Source: DATEDA01 sp963820965
Lineage (GTDB): Bacteria; Pseudomonadota; Gammaproteobacteria; Burkholderiales; SG8-39
Direction of reading: 5' to 3'
Assembly: GCA_963820965.1 (NCBI GenBank)
Contig: CAWGCC010000027.1
Location: 434,001 to 498,000, forward strand
DNA length: 64,000 bases
Shown: positions 54,517-62,408 of the stretch, piece after piece
Numbering within the stretch: position 1 is the stretch's first letter
How the letters are laid out: each line of letters starts with the position of its first letter
Translations under genes and position numbers: made by a program
Notes under the pieces: model-generated
Database searches by the model: none
Told to the model about the DNA's origin: nothing
The model's input: only the letters and a program-made list of their open reading frames with translations

Positions 54517-55862
54517 GCCTCGGCGGTGAGGTACTTCAGCCACGCGCGGAACTGGTTGCGCATCGGCACCTCGCTGCAGCCGTTCGACGACCGCATCACT
54601 TCGCCCTCGATCCTGTCGCGGCCGAAGTCGCGGTGGAAGCTCACCCAGTCGCCGCCCGCGGAGGCGAGCCCCCACTGGCCCTTCTGCCAGTTCTCGAGGT
54701 CGTCGGCGTTCACCATCGTCGCCGGCGAGTTGACGAGGTTGTAGTAGGAGAGCGAGCGCCGGTAGATCGCCTCCGGGGCGCCCTTCAGCCGGAAATGCCA
54801 GATCTCCGAGAGCGTGCGATCCGGCGCGATGGGCCGGATCGCACGCAGCTGCTGCAGCGGCGACTGGATCGAGAGACAGGGGTAGACGAGAACGTGGTGG
54901 ATGTTGCGCGAGAGGAATTCCTCCTTCTTCTGCTCGCCGTACGCCTTCGCGAGGAGTTTCTCGTACGCCACGGTGTCGGGGTCCTGCGGCCGCAGGCCCA
55001 TGTAGCCGCCGAGGATCGTATGTCCGTGCGGATAGCCGATCGTCTCGAGCGAGTCCCATTTCTCGAACGGGATCACGAACGCCGACAGCATGTGATAGTG
55101 CAGCGGCTTCTCGCCGGTGCGCCGCTGGATCTGGAACTCGACGTCGGCCGCCGCGCGCCCGGTGGATTCGTGCGTGACCGAGGGATGGACCGCGTCGAGC
55201 TGGTTCTCCATGAAGAACTTCCAGTTCGAGCGCTGGACGACGCGATAGCAGTTCATGACCACCTCGACCTCGCCCTCGGGCGAGCGGTCGCAGATGTCGT
55301 CGAACGCGACCTTCGCCGGGCCGAGCCACTCGAGGAGCGACGGACCGTCGGCGGCGAGGCTCGCGAACACGAAGCCGCGGTACGACTCGACCCGCGGTGC
55401 GCGCTTCATGTTGCGGTCGTAGTTCCCGAACGTCGTGCCCTCGTAACCACGCGGCAGCGGCACGGACTCGTTCGTGCCGTCGTATCGGAAGCGCCAGGCG
55501 TGGTACGAGCAGGTGAGGGCGTCGCCGGCGTTGCCGTGGCGCGCGCCGCAGACCTGCGTGCCGCGGTGCGGGCAGCGGTTGTAGAGGACGTGGATCGCGC
55601 CGCGGTGCCCCCGGATAAGCACCATCGGCTGCCGCCCGATCTGGAACGTCCAGAAGTCGCCCGGGTTCTTCACCTGCGACGCGTGGCCGGCGTAGATCCA
55701 GCACTTGTCGAAGATCCTCTGGACCTCGAGCTCGAACAGGTCCGGATCGGTATAGCAGAGCCGATGCACCCGGTCGGGCTCGACCAGCGCCTTCAAGTTG
55801 GGGATGCGCTCCTGCAGCACGGCGGCCTCCGAAGGGATTTCTGGCGCGGGAACGCGGAACAT
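54513..55862 (-). CDS. Ring-hydroxylating dioxygenase, alpha (large) subunit
   Basis: The catalytic subunit, 449 residues. The Rieske [2Fe-2S] ligands are in YNRCPHRGTQVCG (Cys, His) and LTCSYHAWRF (Cys, His). The mononuclear iron site reads ENQLDAVHPSVTHES, giving the bridging aspartate and two histidines. It adds dioxygen to an aromatic ring or oxidatively demethylates it. No ferredoxin or reductase gene is in the operon, so electrons come from elsewhere. A start further upstream is possible. The order alpha, beta, MetE-like, aldolase, all overlapping or nearly so, implies one transcript. Confidence 0.92.
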   Translation of the reverse strand: MFRVPAPEIPSEAAVLQERIPNLKALVEPDRVHRLCYTDPDLFELEVQRIFDKCWIYAGHASQVKNPGDFWTFQIGRQPMVLIRGHRGAIHVLYNRCPHRGTQVCGARHGNAGDALTCSYHAWRFRYDGTNESVPLPRGYEGTTFGNYDRNMKRAPRVESYRGFVFASLAADGPSLLEWLGPAKVAFDDICDRSPEGEVEVVMNCYRVVQRSNWKFFMENQLDAVHPSVTHESTGRAAADVEFQIQRRTGEKPLHYHMLSAFVIPFEKWDSLETIGYPHGHTILGGYMGLRPQDPDTVAYEKLLAKAYGEQKKEEFLSRNIHHVLVYPCLSIQSPLQQLRAIRPIAPDRTLSEIWHFRLKGAPEAIYRRSLSYYNLVNSPATMVNADDLENWQKGQWGLASAGGDWVSFHRDFGRDRIEGEVMRSSNGCSEVPMRNQFRAWLKYLTAEA

Positions 55863-55949
55863 AGCGCCGGGCGCGGCCGGCGGCAAGTCGCGCGCAGGTC
55901 CCTGCGGCCAAGCGCCGCGCCGTCGCCTCGGCGACGCGCCCGGTACCGG

Positions 55950-55978
55950 TTGCCGCATGCATACGATGCAAATACTAT
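55950..55978 (+). promoter_or_regulatory. Candidate sigma-70 promoter for the brnT-like remnant
   Basis: TTGCCG (55950-55955) and TACTAT (55973-55978) are spaced by 17 bases, each with 4 of 6 consensus matches. The GTG at 55985 is 6 bases beyond the -10 box, so the transcript would be leaderless or nearly so. The promoter remains although the gene behind it is broken. Confidence 0.4.
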
Positions 55979-55984
55979 CGGCGA

Positions 55985-56167
55985 GTGCGCTTCGAGTACG
56001 ACCCCAAGAAGGCTGCGGCGAACTTCAAGGTCTTGCGGAATCATCTCTCGGAAGCGGAGCAGCCGGTGACCGGGACCGTGCTGCGCGAGGTCTTGCGACA
56101 GGAAATGCCCGCCTATCTCCGCGGGTTGATTGCGCGCCCGACGACCCGCAAACGGCCGGGCGCGTGA
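55985..56167 (+). pseudogene. BrnT-like toxin stump
   Basis: The first 15 codons (RFEYDPKKAAANFK) match the invariant opening of BrnT RNase toxins. From there the frame does not follow the family (which should read KHGVSFEEA and so on) but continues as an unrelated 45-residue tail to a stop at 56167. Full BrnT is about 95 residues. No brnA antitoxin follows; the next gene is an MFS transporter 37 bases on. It is a toxin-antitoxin relic, the second in this window. Confidence 0.5.
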
Positions 56168-56204
56168 GCACGGCGCGCGTCGTGCCAGCGTATCTGGAGC
56201 CGAG

Positions 56205-57398
56205 ATGACCCGGCCGTCGCGCATCCTGCCGCTCATCATCTTCTCGCAGTTTGCAGGTACGTCGCTCTGGTTTGCCGGCAACGCCGTGCTCGCGGACCTG
56301 CAGCGGGAGTGGGGCCTCCCGGCCGAGGCGCTCGGCCATACGACGTCGGCGGTCCAGTTCGGCTTCATTGCCGGGACGCTCGCGTTCGCGTTCTTCGCGG
56401 TGGCCGACCGCATGTCGCCGCGGACCGTGTTCTTCGTCTGCTCGCTTGCGGGCGCGGCGGCCAACCTCGCGATCCCTGCCCTCGCGGAAGGGTTCTGGTC
56501 GCTCGCCGCGCTGCGGTTCGCGACCGGGTTCTTCCTGGCCGGCATCTATCCGGTCGGCATGAAAATCGCGTCCGGCTGGTACCGGAGCGATCTCGGCAAC
56601 GCGCTCGGTTTCCTCGTCGGGGCGCTGGTGGTCGGCACCGCCTTCCCTCATCTGATCAAGGGGCTCGGACAGGCCTTTCCCTGGCCGGCGGTCATCGTCG
56701 CAACGTCCGTAGTCGCCGCGCTCGGCGGCGTCGCGATGCTCGTCGGCGTGCCGGACGGACCTTACCTCGCCAAAGGGACGAAGTTCGATCCGCGGGCGCT
56801 GGCCGTGATCTTCCGGTCGTCGCGCTTTCGCGCCTCGGCGTTCGGGTACTTCGGCCACATGTGGGAGCTGTATGCGTTCTGGGCGTTCGTGCCGGTCTTC
56901 CTCGCCGCTCACTTCGCTGCGCGCGGCGAACCGGGGTTGAACATCTCGCTATGGTCGTTCGCGGCAATCGCGGCCGGCTTCCTCGGCTGCGCGGGCGGCG
57001 GGCTCGTCAGCCTGCGCGCGGGCAGCGCGCGGGTCGCGTTCGCCCAGCTCGCGGCGTCGGGCGTCTGCTGTGCCGTCTCGCCGCTGCTGTTTCACGCGCC
57101 GACGCCGGTGTTCCTCGCGTTTCTCGTCTTCTGGGGCATCGTCGTGGTGGGCGACTCGCCGCAGTTCTCCGCGCTCAACGCGCAGAACGCGCCGCGCGAG
57201 CTGGTCGGCTCGGCGCTGACGATCGCGAATTGCATCGGCTTCGCGATCACCATCGGCAGCATCCAGCTGCTTGGCTCGCTCGCGGTGTCGATGAGCGCGT
57301 CGCTCCTGTTTCTCGCGCTCACGCCCGGACCGGTGCTCGGCTTGATCGCGCTCGCGCCGCTGCTATCGGGGTCAAGCGGGCTCAGGCCGGCGGCATGA
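56205..57398 (+). CDS. MFS transporter
   Basis: A major-facilitator permease of 397 residues with about 12 hydrophobic segments, for example FGFIAGTLAFAFFAVADR, FATGFFLAGIYPVGMKIASG and LGFLVGALVVGTAFPHLI. The loop after segment 2 (VADRMSPR) and the motif around YPVGMK fit the family. The substrate is unknown; context (toxin relic, REP-like repeat) gives no clue. The ATG at 56205 has TGGAGCCGAG upstream. It may be drug efflux or metabolite import. Confidence 0.9.
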   Translation: MTRPSRILPLIIFSQFAGTSLWFAGNAVLADLQREWGLPAEALGHTTSAVQFGFIAGTLAFAFFAVADRMSPRTVFFVCSLAGAAANLAIPALAEGFWSLAALRFATGFFLAGIYPVGMKIASGWYRSDLGNALGFLVGALVVGTAFPHLIKGLGQAFPWPAVIVATSVVAALGGVAMLVGVPDGPYLAKGTKFDPRALAVIFRSSRFRASAFGYFGHMWELYAFWAFVPVFLAAHFAARGEPGLNISLWSFAAIAAGFLGCAGGGLVSLRAGSARVAFAQLAASGVCCAVSPLLFHAPTPVFLAFLVFWGIVVVGDSPQFSALNAQNAPRELVGSALTIANCIGFAITIGSIQLLGSLAVSMSASLLFLALTPGPVLGLIALAPLLSGSSGLRPAA

Positions 57399-57416
57399 TG
57401 CGTCCGTGATCGTCGT

Positions 57417-57432
57417 CCCGGCGAACGCCGGG
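57417..57432. repeat. REP-like palindrome after the MFS gene
   Basis: CCCGGCGAACGCCGGG is a perfect 7-bp stem with a 2-base loop in the context TCGTC-palindrome-ACCCGGGA. On the minus strand this translates to the PAFAGTT peptide seen in many proteobacterial intergenic repeats. A weaker relative lies near 58780-58795 and possibly at 23720-23735. It could also act as a terminator stem for the transporter gene. The remaining bases to 57556 hold nothing I recognise. Confidence 0.6.
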
Positions 57433-57556
57433 ACCCGGGATTGCGGTGCGGTATCCGCAGCAATCACCGGGCATTCCCTCGACGACAAGGGCTTCCTCTT
57501 CAGCCGGAGTTGCGCGCGCATGCGTCGCGGCTGCCCGCGTTTCCTAGCGCGCTGGC

Positions 57557-57832
57557 TCACTCCTCTCGTGGCCGATGGCGCTGATCGTCGCTCTTCGGGC
57601 GTAGTTCGCGGTCGCGCTCGGCCCGGGGCTGTTCGCCGCCGTCGAGCCCGTGGCCGAAGAGCGGGCCTTCGCCCGTCTCCATCTGTTCCATCGCGCCGTA
57701 ATAGCAGCCGAGGACGAGCAGCAGCGCCATCGCGCCGAGCGCGGCGAGCGGACCGAACGTGAGGAGCAGCGGGAGGGGCAGGATCGCGCTACCCGCCAGG
57801 AAGAAGTCGGCGCGTTTGGCGTGTCGGTTCAT
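57557..57832 (-). CDS. Small membrane protein of unknown function
   Basis: A 91-residue protein with two adjacent hydrophobic helices (FFLAGSAILPLPLLLTFG and AALGAMALLLVLGCYYGAM) and a highly charged C-terminal tail (RAERDRELRPKSDDQRHRPREE) probably in the cytosol. There is no family I recognise. The ATG at 57832 follows a GGAGGCGG run. Composition is normal for the genome. It is transcribed alone and away from the MFS gene. Confidence 0.6.
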   Translation of the reverse strand: MNRHAKRADFFLAGSAILPLPLLLTFGPLAALGAMALLLVLGCYYGAMEQMETGEGPLFGHGLDGGEQPRAERDRELRPKSDDQRHRPREE

Positions 57833-58055
57833 GGCCGCCTCCTATGCTAAACGGAGTCCATGCACGCACCGTGGGCGCCAGGTCTGGAAGTGCCCCGCGT
57901 TGGAGCGTTCGACTATACGCCTGGAACGCTCGCGTGATCGAGTCCGCGGGCCCGGAACGTTCGACCGTCAATCTTCGCCCTCTCACATCGGCGAGGCGGG
58001 CCAGACCACCCGCGCGATGCGGTCCATACCCGCCCGGCCGAACCCGGATGACCGT

Positions 58056-58532
58056 TCAAGACGGCGGTGGCTGAGGAACGACCTGCTGCCAGCCCCCCGA
58101 ACACTCCTTGACGTAGGGATAATAGGCCAGGGCTTGAGGGCAGTAGTACCAGTAAGCGGGAGCTGGCTGCTGCTGCTGTGGCACTGGCTGCCCAACGCCT
58201 TGTTCGATGTAGGTAGGAAGGTAGTACGGCGCCGACGGGTAGTAGACGGGGGGAGCGTAGAAGAAGGGCGACGCGTAGCCCCAGCCGCCGAAGATCACGG
58301 GCGCGCCGATAAACACACCGACTCGACCGCCGCCATGGTGGAAGTGCTTGCCGCCGTGGCCAGGGTGGAAGTGCTTGCCGCCTTGGAAACTGCCGCCGCG
58401 ATGACCCCCGCCCTGAACACCGGCGCCATGAGATCCCCCGCCACGGCCGCCGCCGCGAGCAAGCACGGACTCGCTCGCGAGGGTGCCGAGCAGGAAGAGT
58501 ACCAACGCGAACGTGACGCCGAGCCGCATCAT
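58056..58532 (-). CDS. Exported Gly/His-rich protein with conserved C-terminal aromatic motif
   Basis: A 158-residue secreted protein. The N-terminus MMRLGVTFALVLFLLGTLAS is a signal peptide. The mature part opens with Gly/His repeats (ARGGGRGGGSHG, then GKHFHPGHGGKHFHHGG), which could bind metal. The C-terminus has YWYYCPQALAYYPYVKEC followed by GGWQQVVPQPP, a motif common to many uncharacterised proteobacterial exported proteins. Two adjacent ATGs make the start ambiguous by one codon. The function is unknown; a cell-envelope role is likely. Confidence 0.75.
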   Translation of the reverse strand: MMRLGVTFALVLFLLGTLASESVLARGGGRGGGSHGAGVQGGGHRGGSFQGGKHFHPGHGGKHFHHGGGRVGVFIGAPVIFGGWGYASPFFYAPPVYYPSAPYYLPTYIEQGVGQPVPQQQQPAPAYWYYCPQALAYYPYVKECSGGWQQVVPQPPPS

Positions 58533-58565
58533 GATTCGCAAGCCGCTGCTGATAACAGGCGACAC

Positions 58566-58913
58566 TTGCAGAATAGTCCCGATCGTTCGCCGGCGCCACG
58601 TTGTTTCAGCATCGGCGCTGTTACAACTCGGGAGCCTGGAGCCGTCGGGTCGACCCGACTGTGTCCGTTATCCCGCGATCCGCTTGCAGGAGAGGTGCTC
58701 GGCTTCCCCGGCAATGTGCCGCATTCGTACCGCAATCCGGATGTCGGGAAAAGGGCGCTGGGTGTGTCGGTAGTCGTGCTCGCCAAGGCGGGGATATAGG
58801 ACCTATGCGTCCAGACCGCGCCTCCCGCCTCCGGGGTTCTCGGGTCGTGCCGCTGGCTCGATCGGTACGGGAGCATAGCTATCAGGGCTGCGATGACCTG
58901 CGGCGTGCTTCGC
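58566..58913. other. Intergenic between livG and the exported-protein gene
   Basis: This stretch of 348 bases lies downstream of livG, where livF would normally begin. I see no ATP-binding-cassette motif in any frame, only degenerate REP-like sequence near 58780-58795 and no convincing start. Nothing else is recognisable. Confidence 0.5.
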
Positions 58914-59669
58914 TCACGCGACCGCCTGCTCGCCCAGATAGGCCCGCTTCACCTCCTCGTTCGCGCGGATCTCCACCGGCGCCCCGCTCGCGATCAGGCG
59001 CCCGTTTACGAGCACCGAGATGCGGTCGGCGAGCCGGAACACCGCATCCATGTCGTGCTCGACGAGCAGCACCGAGAGCGCGGTTTTCAGCGTGCCGATG
59101 AGCGCGATCATGCGCTCGGACTCCTCCGCTCCCATACCCGCCATCGGCTCGTCGAGGAGGAGCAGTCGTGCGTTCGTCGCGAGCGCGAGGCCTACCTCGA
59201 GCTGGCGCTGCTCGCCGTGCGCGAGCGCGCCCGCGGGTACGCCGGCGCGCCCGGCGAGGCCGACGCGCTCGAGCACTGCGCGCGCTTCCTCGAAGAGCGC
59301 CGGTTCCGCCGCGAGCGGGCGCCAGAACGAGAGGCTCGAGCCGCTGCGCGCCTGCACCGCGAGCGCGACGTTGTCGAGAACGGTGAAGCGCCGGAAGATG
59401 CTGGTGATCTGGTAGGAGCGCGCGAGCCCCAGCGCCACCCGCTCGTGGAACGGGACGCGCGTGACGTCGCGGCCCTCGAGCACGATCCGTCCTGCGTCCG
59501 GCGCGAGCGCGCCCGAGAGCTGGTGGATGATCGTCGTCTTGCCGGCGCCGTTCGGCCCGATCAGCGCGTGGAGCTCGCCGCGCGCAACCTCGAGCGACAC
59601 GGCGTCGACCGCGACCACGCCGCCGAAGCGCTTCGCGAGGCCTTCGATCGCGAGGATGGTCTCAGCCAT
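58914..59669 (-). CDS. livG: Branched-chain amino-acid type ABC transporter ATP-binding protein LivG
   Basis: An ABC ATPase of 251 residues. Walker A is GPNGAGKTT, the signature region is LAHGEQRQLEVGLAL (GEQRQ where LSGGQ would be canonical, as in LivG proteins), Walker B is LLLLDEPMAGM and the switch histidine is in LLVEHDMDAVF. It powers import with LivH and LivM. It overlaps the livM stop by 8 bases. The partner LivF, normally next, is missing, so the transporter may use this ATPase as a homodimer or a LivF encoded elsewhere. Confidence 0.92.
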   Translation of the reverse strand: MAETILAIEGLAKRFGGVVAVDAVSLEVARGELHALIGPNGAGKTTIIHQLSGALAPDAGRIVLEGRDVTRVPFHERVALGLARSYQITSIFRRFTVLDNVALAVQARSGSSLSFWRPLAAEPALFEEARAVLERVGLAGRAGVPAGALAHGEQRQLEVGLALATNARLLLLDEPMAGMGAEESERMIALIGTLKTALSVLLVEHDMDAVFRLADRISVLVNGRLIASGAPVEIRANEEVKRAYLGEQAVA

Positions 59670-60585
59670 TTCTCGCAGCCAGCCCCGCCAGCCCTTGCGG
59701 CGCGAAGAGCACGATGGCGAGCAGAATCGCGCCGACGCCGAGCTGCCAATGGATCGTGTAGACCGAGAACACCTCCTCCAGCAGGAGCAGCGCGACCGCG
59801 CCGAGCAGCCCGCCGTAGAGATGGCCGACGCCGCCGAGGATCACCATGATCATCAGCGTGCCGGACTGGGTCCAGTAGAGGAGGTTCGGATTGACGTACG
59901 AACTGTGGCTCGCCAGCAGCGCCCCGGCGAGGCCTGCGGCCGCGCCGCCGATCGCGAAGCACACGAGCTTGTAGCGGTAGGTCGGGAAGCCGATCGCCTC
60001 CATCCGCGTCTCGTTCTCGCGGATTGCCTCGACGACGCGCCCGAAGCGGGCACCGGCCAGGCGATGCAGGCAATACAGCGCGATCGCGAGTATCGAGAGC
60101 ACCAGGTAGTAGAAGGTGACGTCGTCCTTGAGATCCAGGCCCAGCCCCACGGTCGCGCGCGAGCCGAGCCGCAGGCCTTCCTCGCCGCCGTAGGTCTTCA
60201 TGCCGACGGCGACGTAGTACATCATCTGCGCGAACGCGAGCGTGATCATGATGAAGTACACGCCGCGCGTGCGAAGCGAGATCGCGCCGATCACGACCGC
60301 GAGCGCCGCGGCGACCGCCACTGCGGCCGGCCAGCCGATCCACGCGCTCGCGATGCCCTCTGTCAGCAGGATGCCGGCGGTGTACGCGCCTGCGCCGACG
60401 AATGCGGCGTGCCCGAAGGAGAGCATCCCGCCGTAGCCGAGGACGAGGTTGAGGCTCGAGGCGGCGAGCGCGTAGATCATGATCCGGCTTGCGAACCCGA
60501 CGTAGAACTCCCAGCCGAGCGGCTGGGCGACGAGCGGAAAGGCGATAGCCGCCGCGAGGATCGCAACCGTGAGCCCGGTGCGCAT
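59662..60585 (-). CDS. livM: Branched-chain amino-acid type ABC transporter permease LivM
   Basis: An inner-membrane permease of 307 residues with about 8-10 hydrophobic segments. The landmarks are ALAASSLNLVLGYGGMLSFGHAAF near residue 45, LRTRGVYFIMITLAFAQM, and RENETRMEAIGFPTYRYKLVCF, which is the EAA-like loop contacting LivG. It lies 2 bases after livH. The cargo can be a branched-chain amino acid, an amide or an aromatic acid; the family does not tell. Confidence 0.93.
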   Translation of the reverse strand: MRTGLTVAILAAAIAFPLVAQPLGWEFYVGFASRIMIYALAASSLNLVLGYGGMLSFGHAAFVGAGAYTAGILLTEGIASAWIGWPAAVAVAAALAVVIGAISLRTRGVYFIMITLAFAQMMYYVAVGMKTYGGEEGLRLGSRATVGLGLDLKDDVTFYYLVLSILAIALYCLHRLAGARFGRVVEAIRENETRMEAIGFPTYRYKLVCFAIGGAAAGLAGALLASHSSYVNPNLLYWTQSGTLMIMVILGGVGHLYGGLLGAVALLLLEEVFSVYTIHWQLGVGAILLAIVLFAPQGLAGLAARNG

Positions 60586-60587
60586 GC

Positions 60588-61508
60588 TCAGCCGCGCGCC
60601 GGGAAGAGGCCCTGCGGCTTCCAGGACAGGATCGCCGCCATCAGGAGGTAGATCAGTATCGATGCGAGTGCCGGTCCCAGCGCGGATGCAACCGGCGGCG
60701 AGAGGAACTCGCGCAATGCCGCCGGGAGAAACGCGCGGCCCATCGTGTCCACGACGCCGACGAGGATCGCGCCCACCAGCGCGCCGCGGATCGACCCGAT
60801 GCCGCCGATCACGATCACCACGAACGCGAGGATCAGGATGTCCTCGCCCATTCCGACCTGGACCGCGAGGATCGGTCCGAGCATCGCACCCGCGATCGCG
60901 CAGAGCGCGGCGCCGAGCCCGAATACCAGCGTGAAGAGCCGCTTGATGTTCACGCCCATCGCGGTCGCCATCTCGCGGTTGGATGCGCCGGCGCGCACGA
61001 GCATCCCGGTCCTCGTTTTCGTCACCGCGAGGTAGAGCGCCGCCGCCACGGCGAGCCCGACGGCGATGATCACCAGCCGGTAGGACGAGTACTCGAGCCC
61101 GGGCAGAAGCCGGACGGGACCCGACAGCGCCGCCGGCGTGCTGAGCGGTGCCTGGGGACCCCAGGCGATGCGCACCAGCTCGTTCGCCATGAGGATGATC
61201 GCGAACGTCGCCAGCACCTGCGACAGATGGTCGCGCGTGTAGAGCCGCCGCAGGACGCTCATCTCCAGAAGCATCCCGATGACCGCCGTGCCCGCCATCG
61301 CGAGCAGGACCGCGAGCCAGAACGACCCCGTGAGCTCGGCGGACTTCGCGGCGAGGAACGCCCCGATCATGTAGAGCGACCCGTGCGCGAGGTTGATCAT
61401 GTCCATGATCCCGAACACGAGCGTCAGCCCCGCGGCGAGCAGGAAGAGCATCAGGCCGAACTGAAGGCCGTTCAGCGACTGCTCGAGGATCAGGATTCCG
61501 GACATCAA
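60588..61508 (-). CDS. livH: Branched-chain amino-acid type ABC transporter permease LivH
   Basis: An inner-membrane permease of 306 residues. The start LEQSLNGLQFGLMLFLLAAGLTLVFG and MINLAHGSLYMIGAF are typical of LivH. The contact loop is around RRLYTRDHLSQVLATF, and GANRAMATAMGVN-like GASNREMATAMGVNIKR follows. It is the first gene of the permease-ATPase group. The binding protein lies 900 bases upstream in the same orientation, separated by a small plus-strand gene. Confidence 0.93.
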   Translation of the reverse strand: MMSGILILEQSLNGLQFGLMLFLLAAGLTLVFGIMDMINLAHGSLYMIGAFLAAKSAELTGSFWLAVLLAMAGTAVIGMLLEMSVLRRLYTRDHLSQVLATFAIILMANELVRIAWGPQAPLSTPAALSGPVRLLPGLEYSSYRLVIIAVGLAVAAALYLAVTKTRTGMLVRAGASNREMATAMGVNIKRLFTLVFGLGAALCAIAGAMLGPILAVQVGMGEDILILAFVVIVIGGIGSIRGALVGAILVGVVDTMGRAFLPAALREFLSPPVASALGPALASILIYLLMAAILSWKPQGLFPARG

Positions 61509-62032
61509 CGGATGCTCGATTCCGGGTCGCTCCGGAGCGACGGGCTCAACGACGAATCTCTCCGGCGCGCGCCTCGCCTGGACACCCGCTTCGGGCGCGA
61601 AGTACCTTGGGCACGACGCATTTAATCCGATCGGGTCCGGGCGTCAAGGCCCGGCGCTTCGCCGACCGCGTCAATGATCTCCCGCGGAGAGGATGCGATG
61701 CAGCAGCAGCTCGTTTGCACGCTTTCGTTGGTCTTGGCGGGACGACTGCGGCGCGGACGTCGACTGCTGTCAAAGTCTGAACATCAGCTGCCCTCGTCGG
61801 ATTGCTCCGAGCCTCGGCCGAGGCGGCCGGTGCGCACTTCAGCGGTGGCACGGTTCCGGTCGTGTGACAGGAATTGACAATCGATCGCGTGCGCGCCGGC
61901 GGCGAGGGTGGTTTCCGGGAAGACAGCTTCGCGAGTGGCGGTCGCGCGTGATTCGGGTCACGCCAGGCCACGCGGTCTGGCGCGATCTCTGCTCTGCACC
62001 ATGACTGATCGACTCGCGCAAGAAGGAGAGGC
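61509..62032. other. Intergenic upstream of livH, probable promoter region
   Basis: This stretch of 524 bases holds no gene I can support. It has several short frames without ribosome-binding sites. The region around 61610-61625 (CGACGCATTTAATCC) is AT-richer and suits a livH promoter on the minus strand. The plus-strand GACAGGAATTGACAATCG at 61866-61882 resembles a -35 element for the next small gene. Both are guesses. Confidence 0.35.
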
Positions 62033-62260
62033 ATGACCCAGGAAGTCGTCACTGTCAGACCCGGAATCCGCAGGGGGTGGGTCGTCTCGGTCGAGAAAAA
62101 GGACGGCGAGCTTCCCTTCTCGACGCGGCAACTTGCCCTGGACTTCGCTCGCGCGTATGCGCGGCTGCGCCGCGCCGGCATGGTGCAGATCGTGAACGAG
62201 AAGGGCATTCTCGAGCATGAGGAGCGCGTCCGGCTCGCGGCCGAGCGATCCGGCGGTTAG
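62033..62260 (+). CDS. Small DUF2188-like protein
   Basis: A 75-residue protein whose pattern (RRGWVVSVEKKDG, STRQLALDFARAYARLRRAG, VQIVNEKGILEHEER) fits the small DUF2188-type family, in which a tryptophan strand, a central helix and a dG-strand repeat recur. The family is uncharacterised. The ATG is preceded by AAGGAGAGG. It is transcribed against the flanking liv genes and splits livK from livH, and is probably unrelated to transport. Confidence 0.68.
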   Translation: MTQEVVTVRPGIRRGWVVSVEKKDGELPFSTRQLALDFARAYARLRRAGMVQIVNEKGILEHEERVRLAAERSGG

Positions 62261-62305
62261 GGCCGCTCAGTACGTCTTACGCGCGCGCCGGTTGATCTTC
62301 GAGTC

Positions 62306-62327
62306 GGGGCATCTTCGCGGGTGCCCC
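62306..62327. terminator. Hairpin between convergent genes
   Basis: GGGGCA at 62306-62311 pairs with TGCCCC at 62322-62327 across a 10-base loop, followed by GTTTC. It lies between the stop of the small plus-strand gene (62260) and the stop of the minus-strand binding protein (62409), the expected place for a shared terminator. The T-run is weak. Confidence 0.4.
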
Positions 62328-62408
62328 GTTTCAGCCGTCGGTACGCCTTACGCCCGCCCGGCGTCGACGCAAGATGCGCTTCCAAGAGTGACTTCGGTTC
62401 GCGCGCCG

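Noticed and set aside
58893..60651. Long plus-strand frames opposite the liv genes
   Set aside because: Antisense to well-supported ABC transporter genes, with no start signal or domain.
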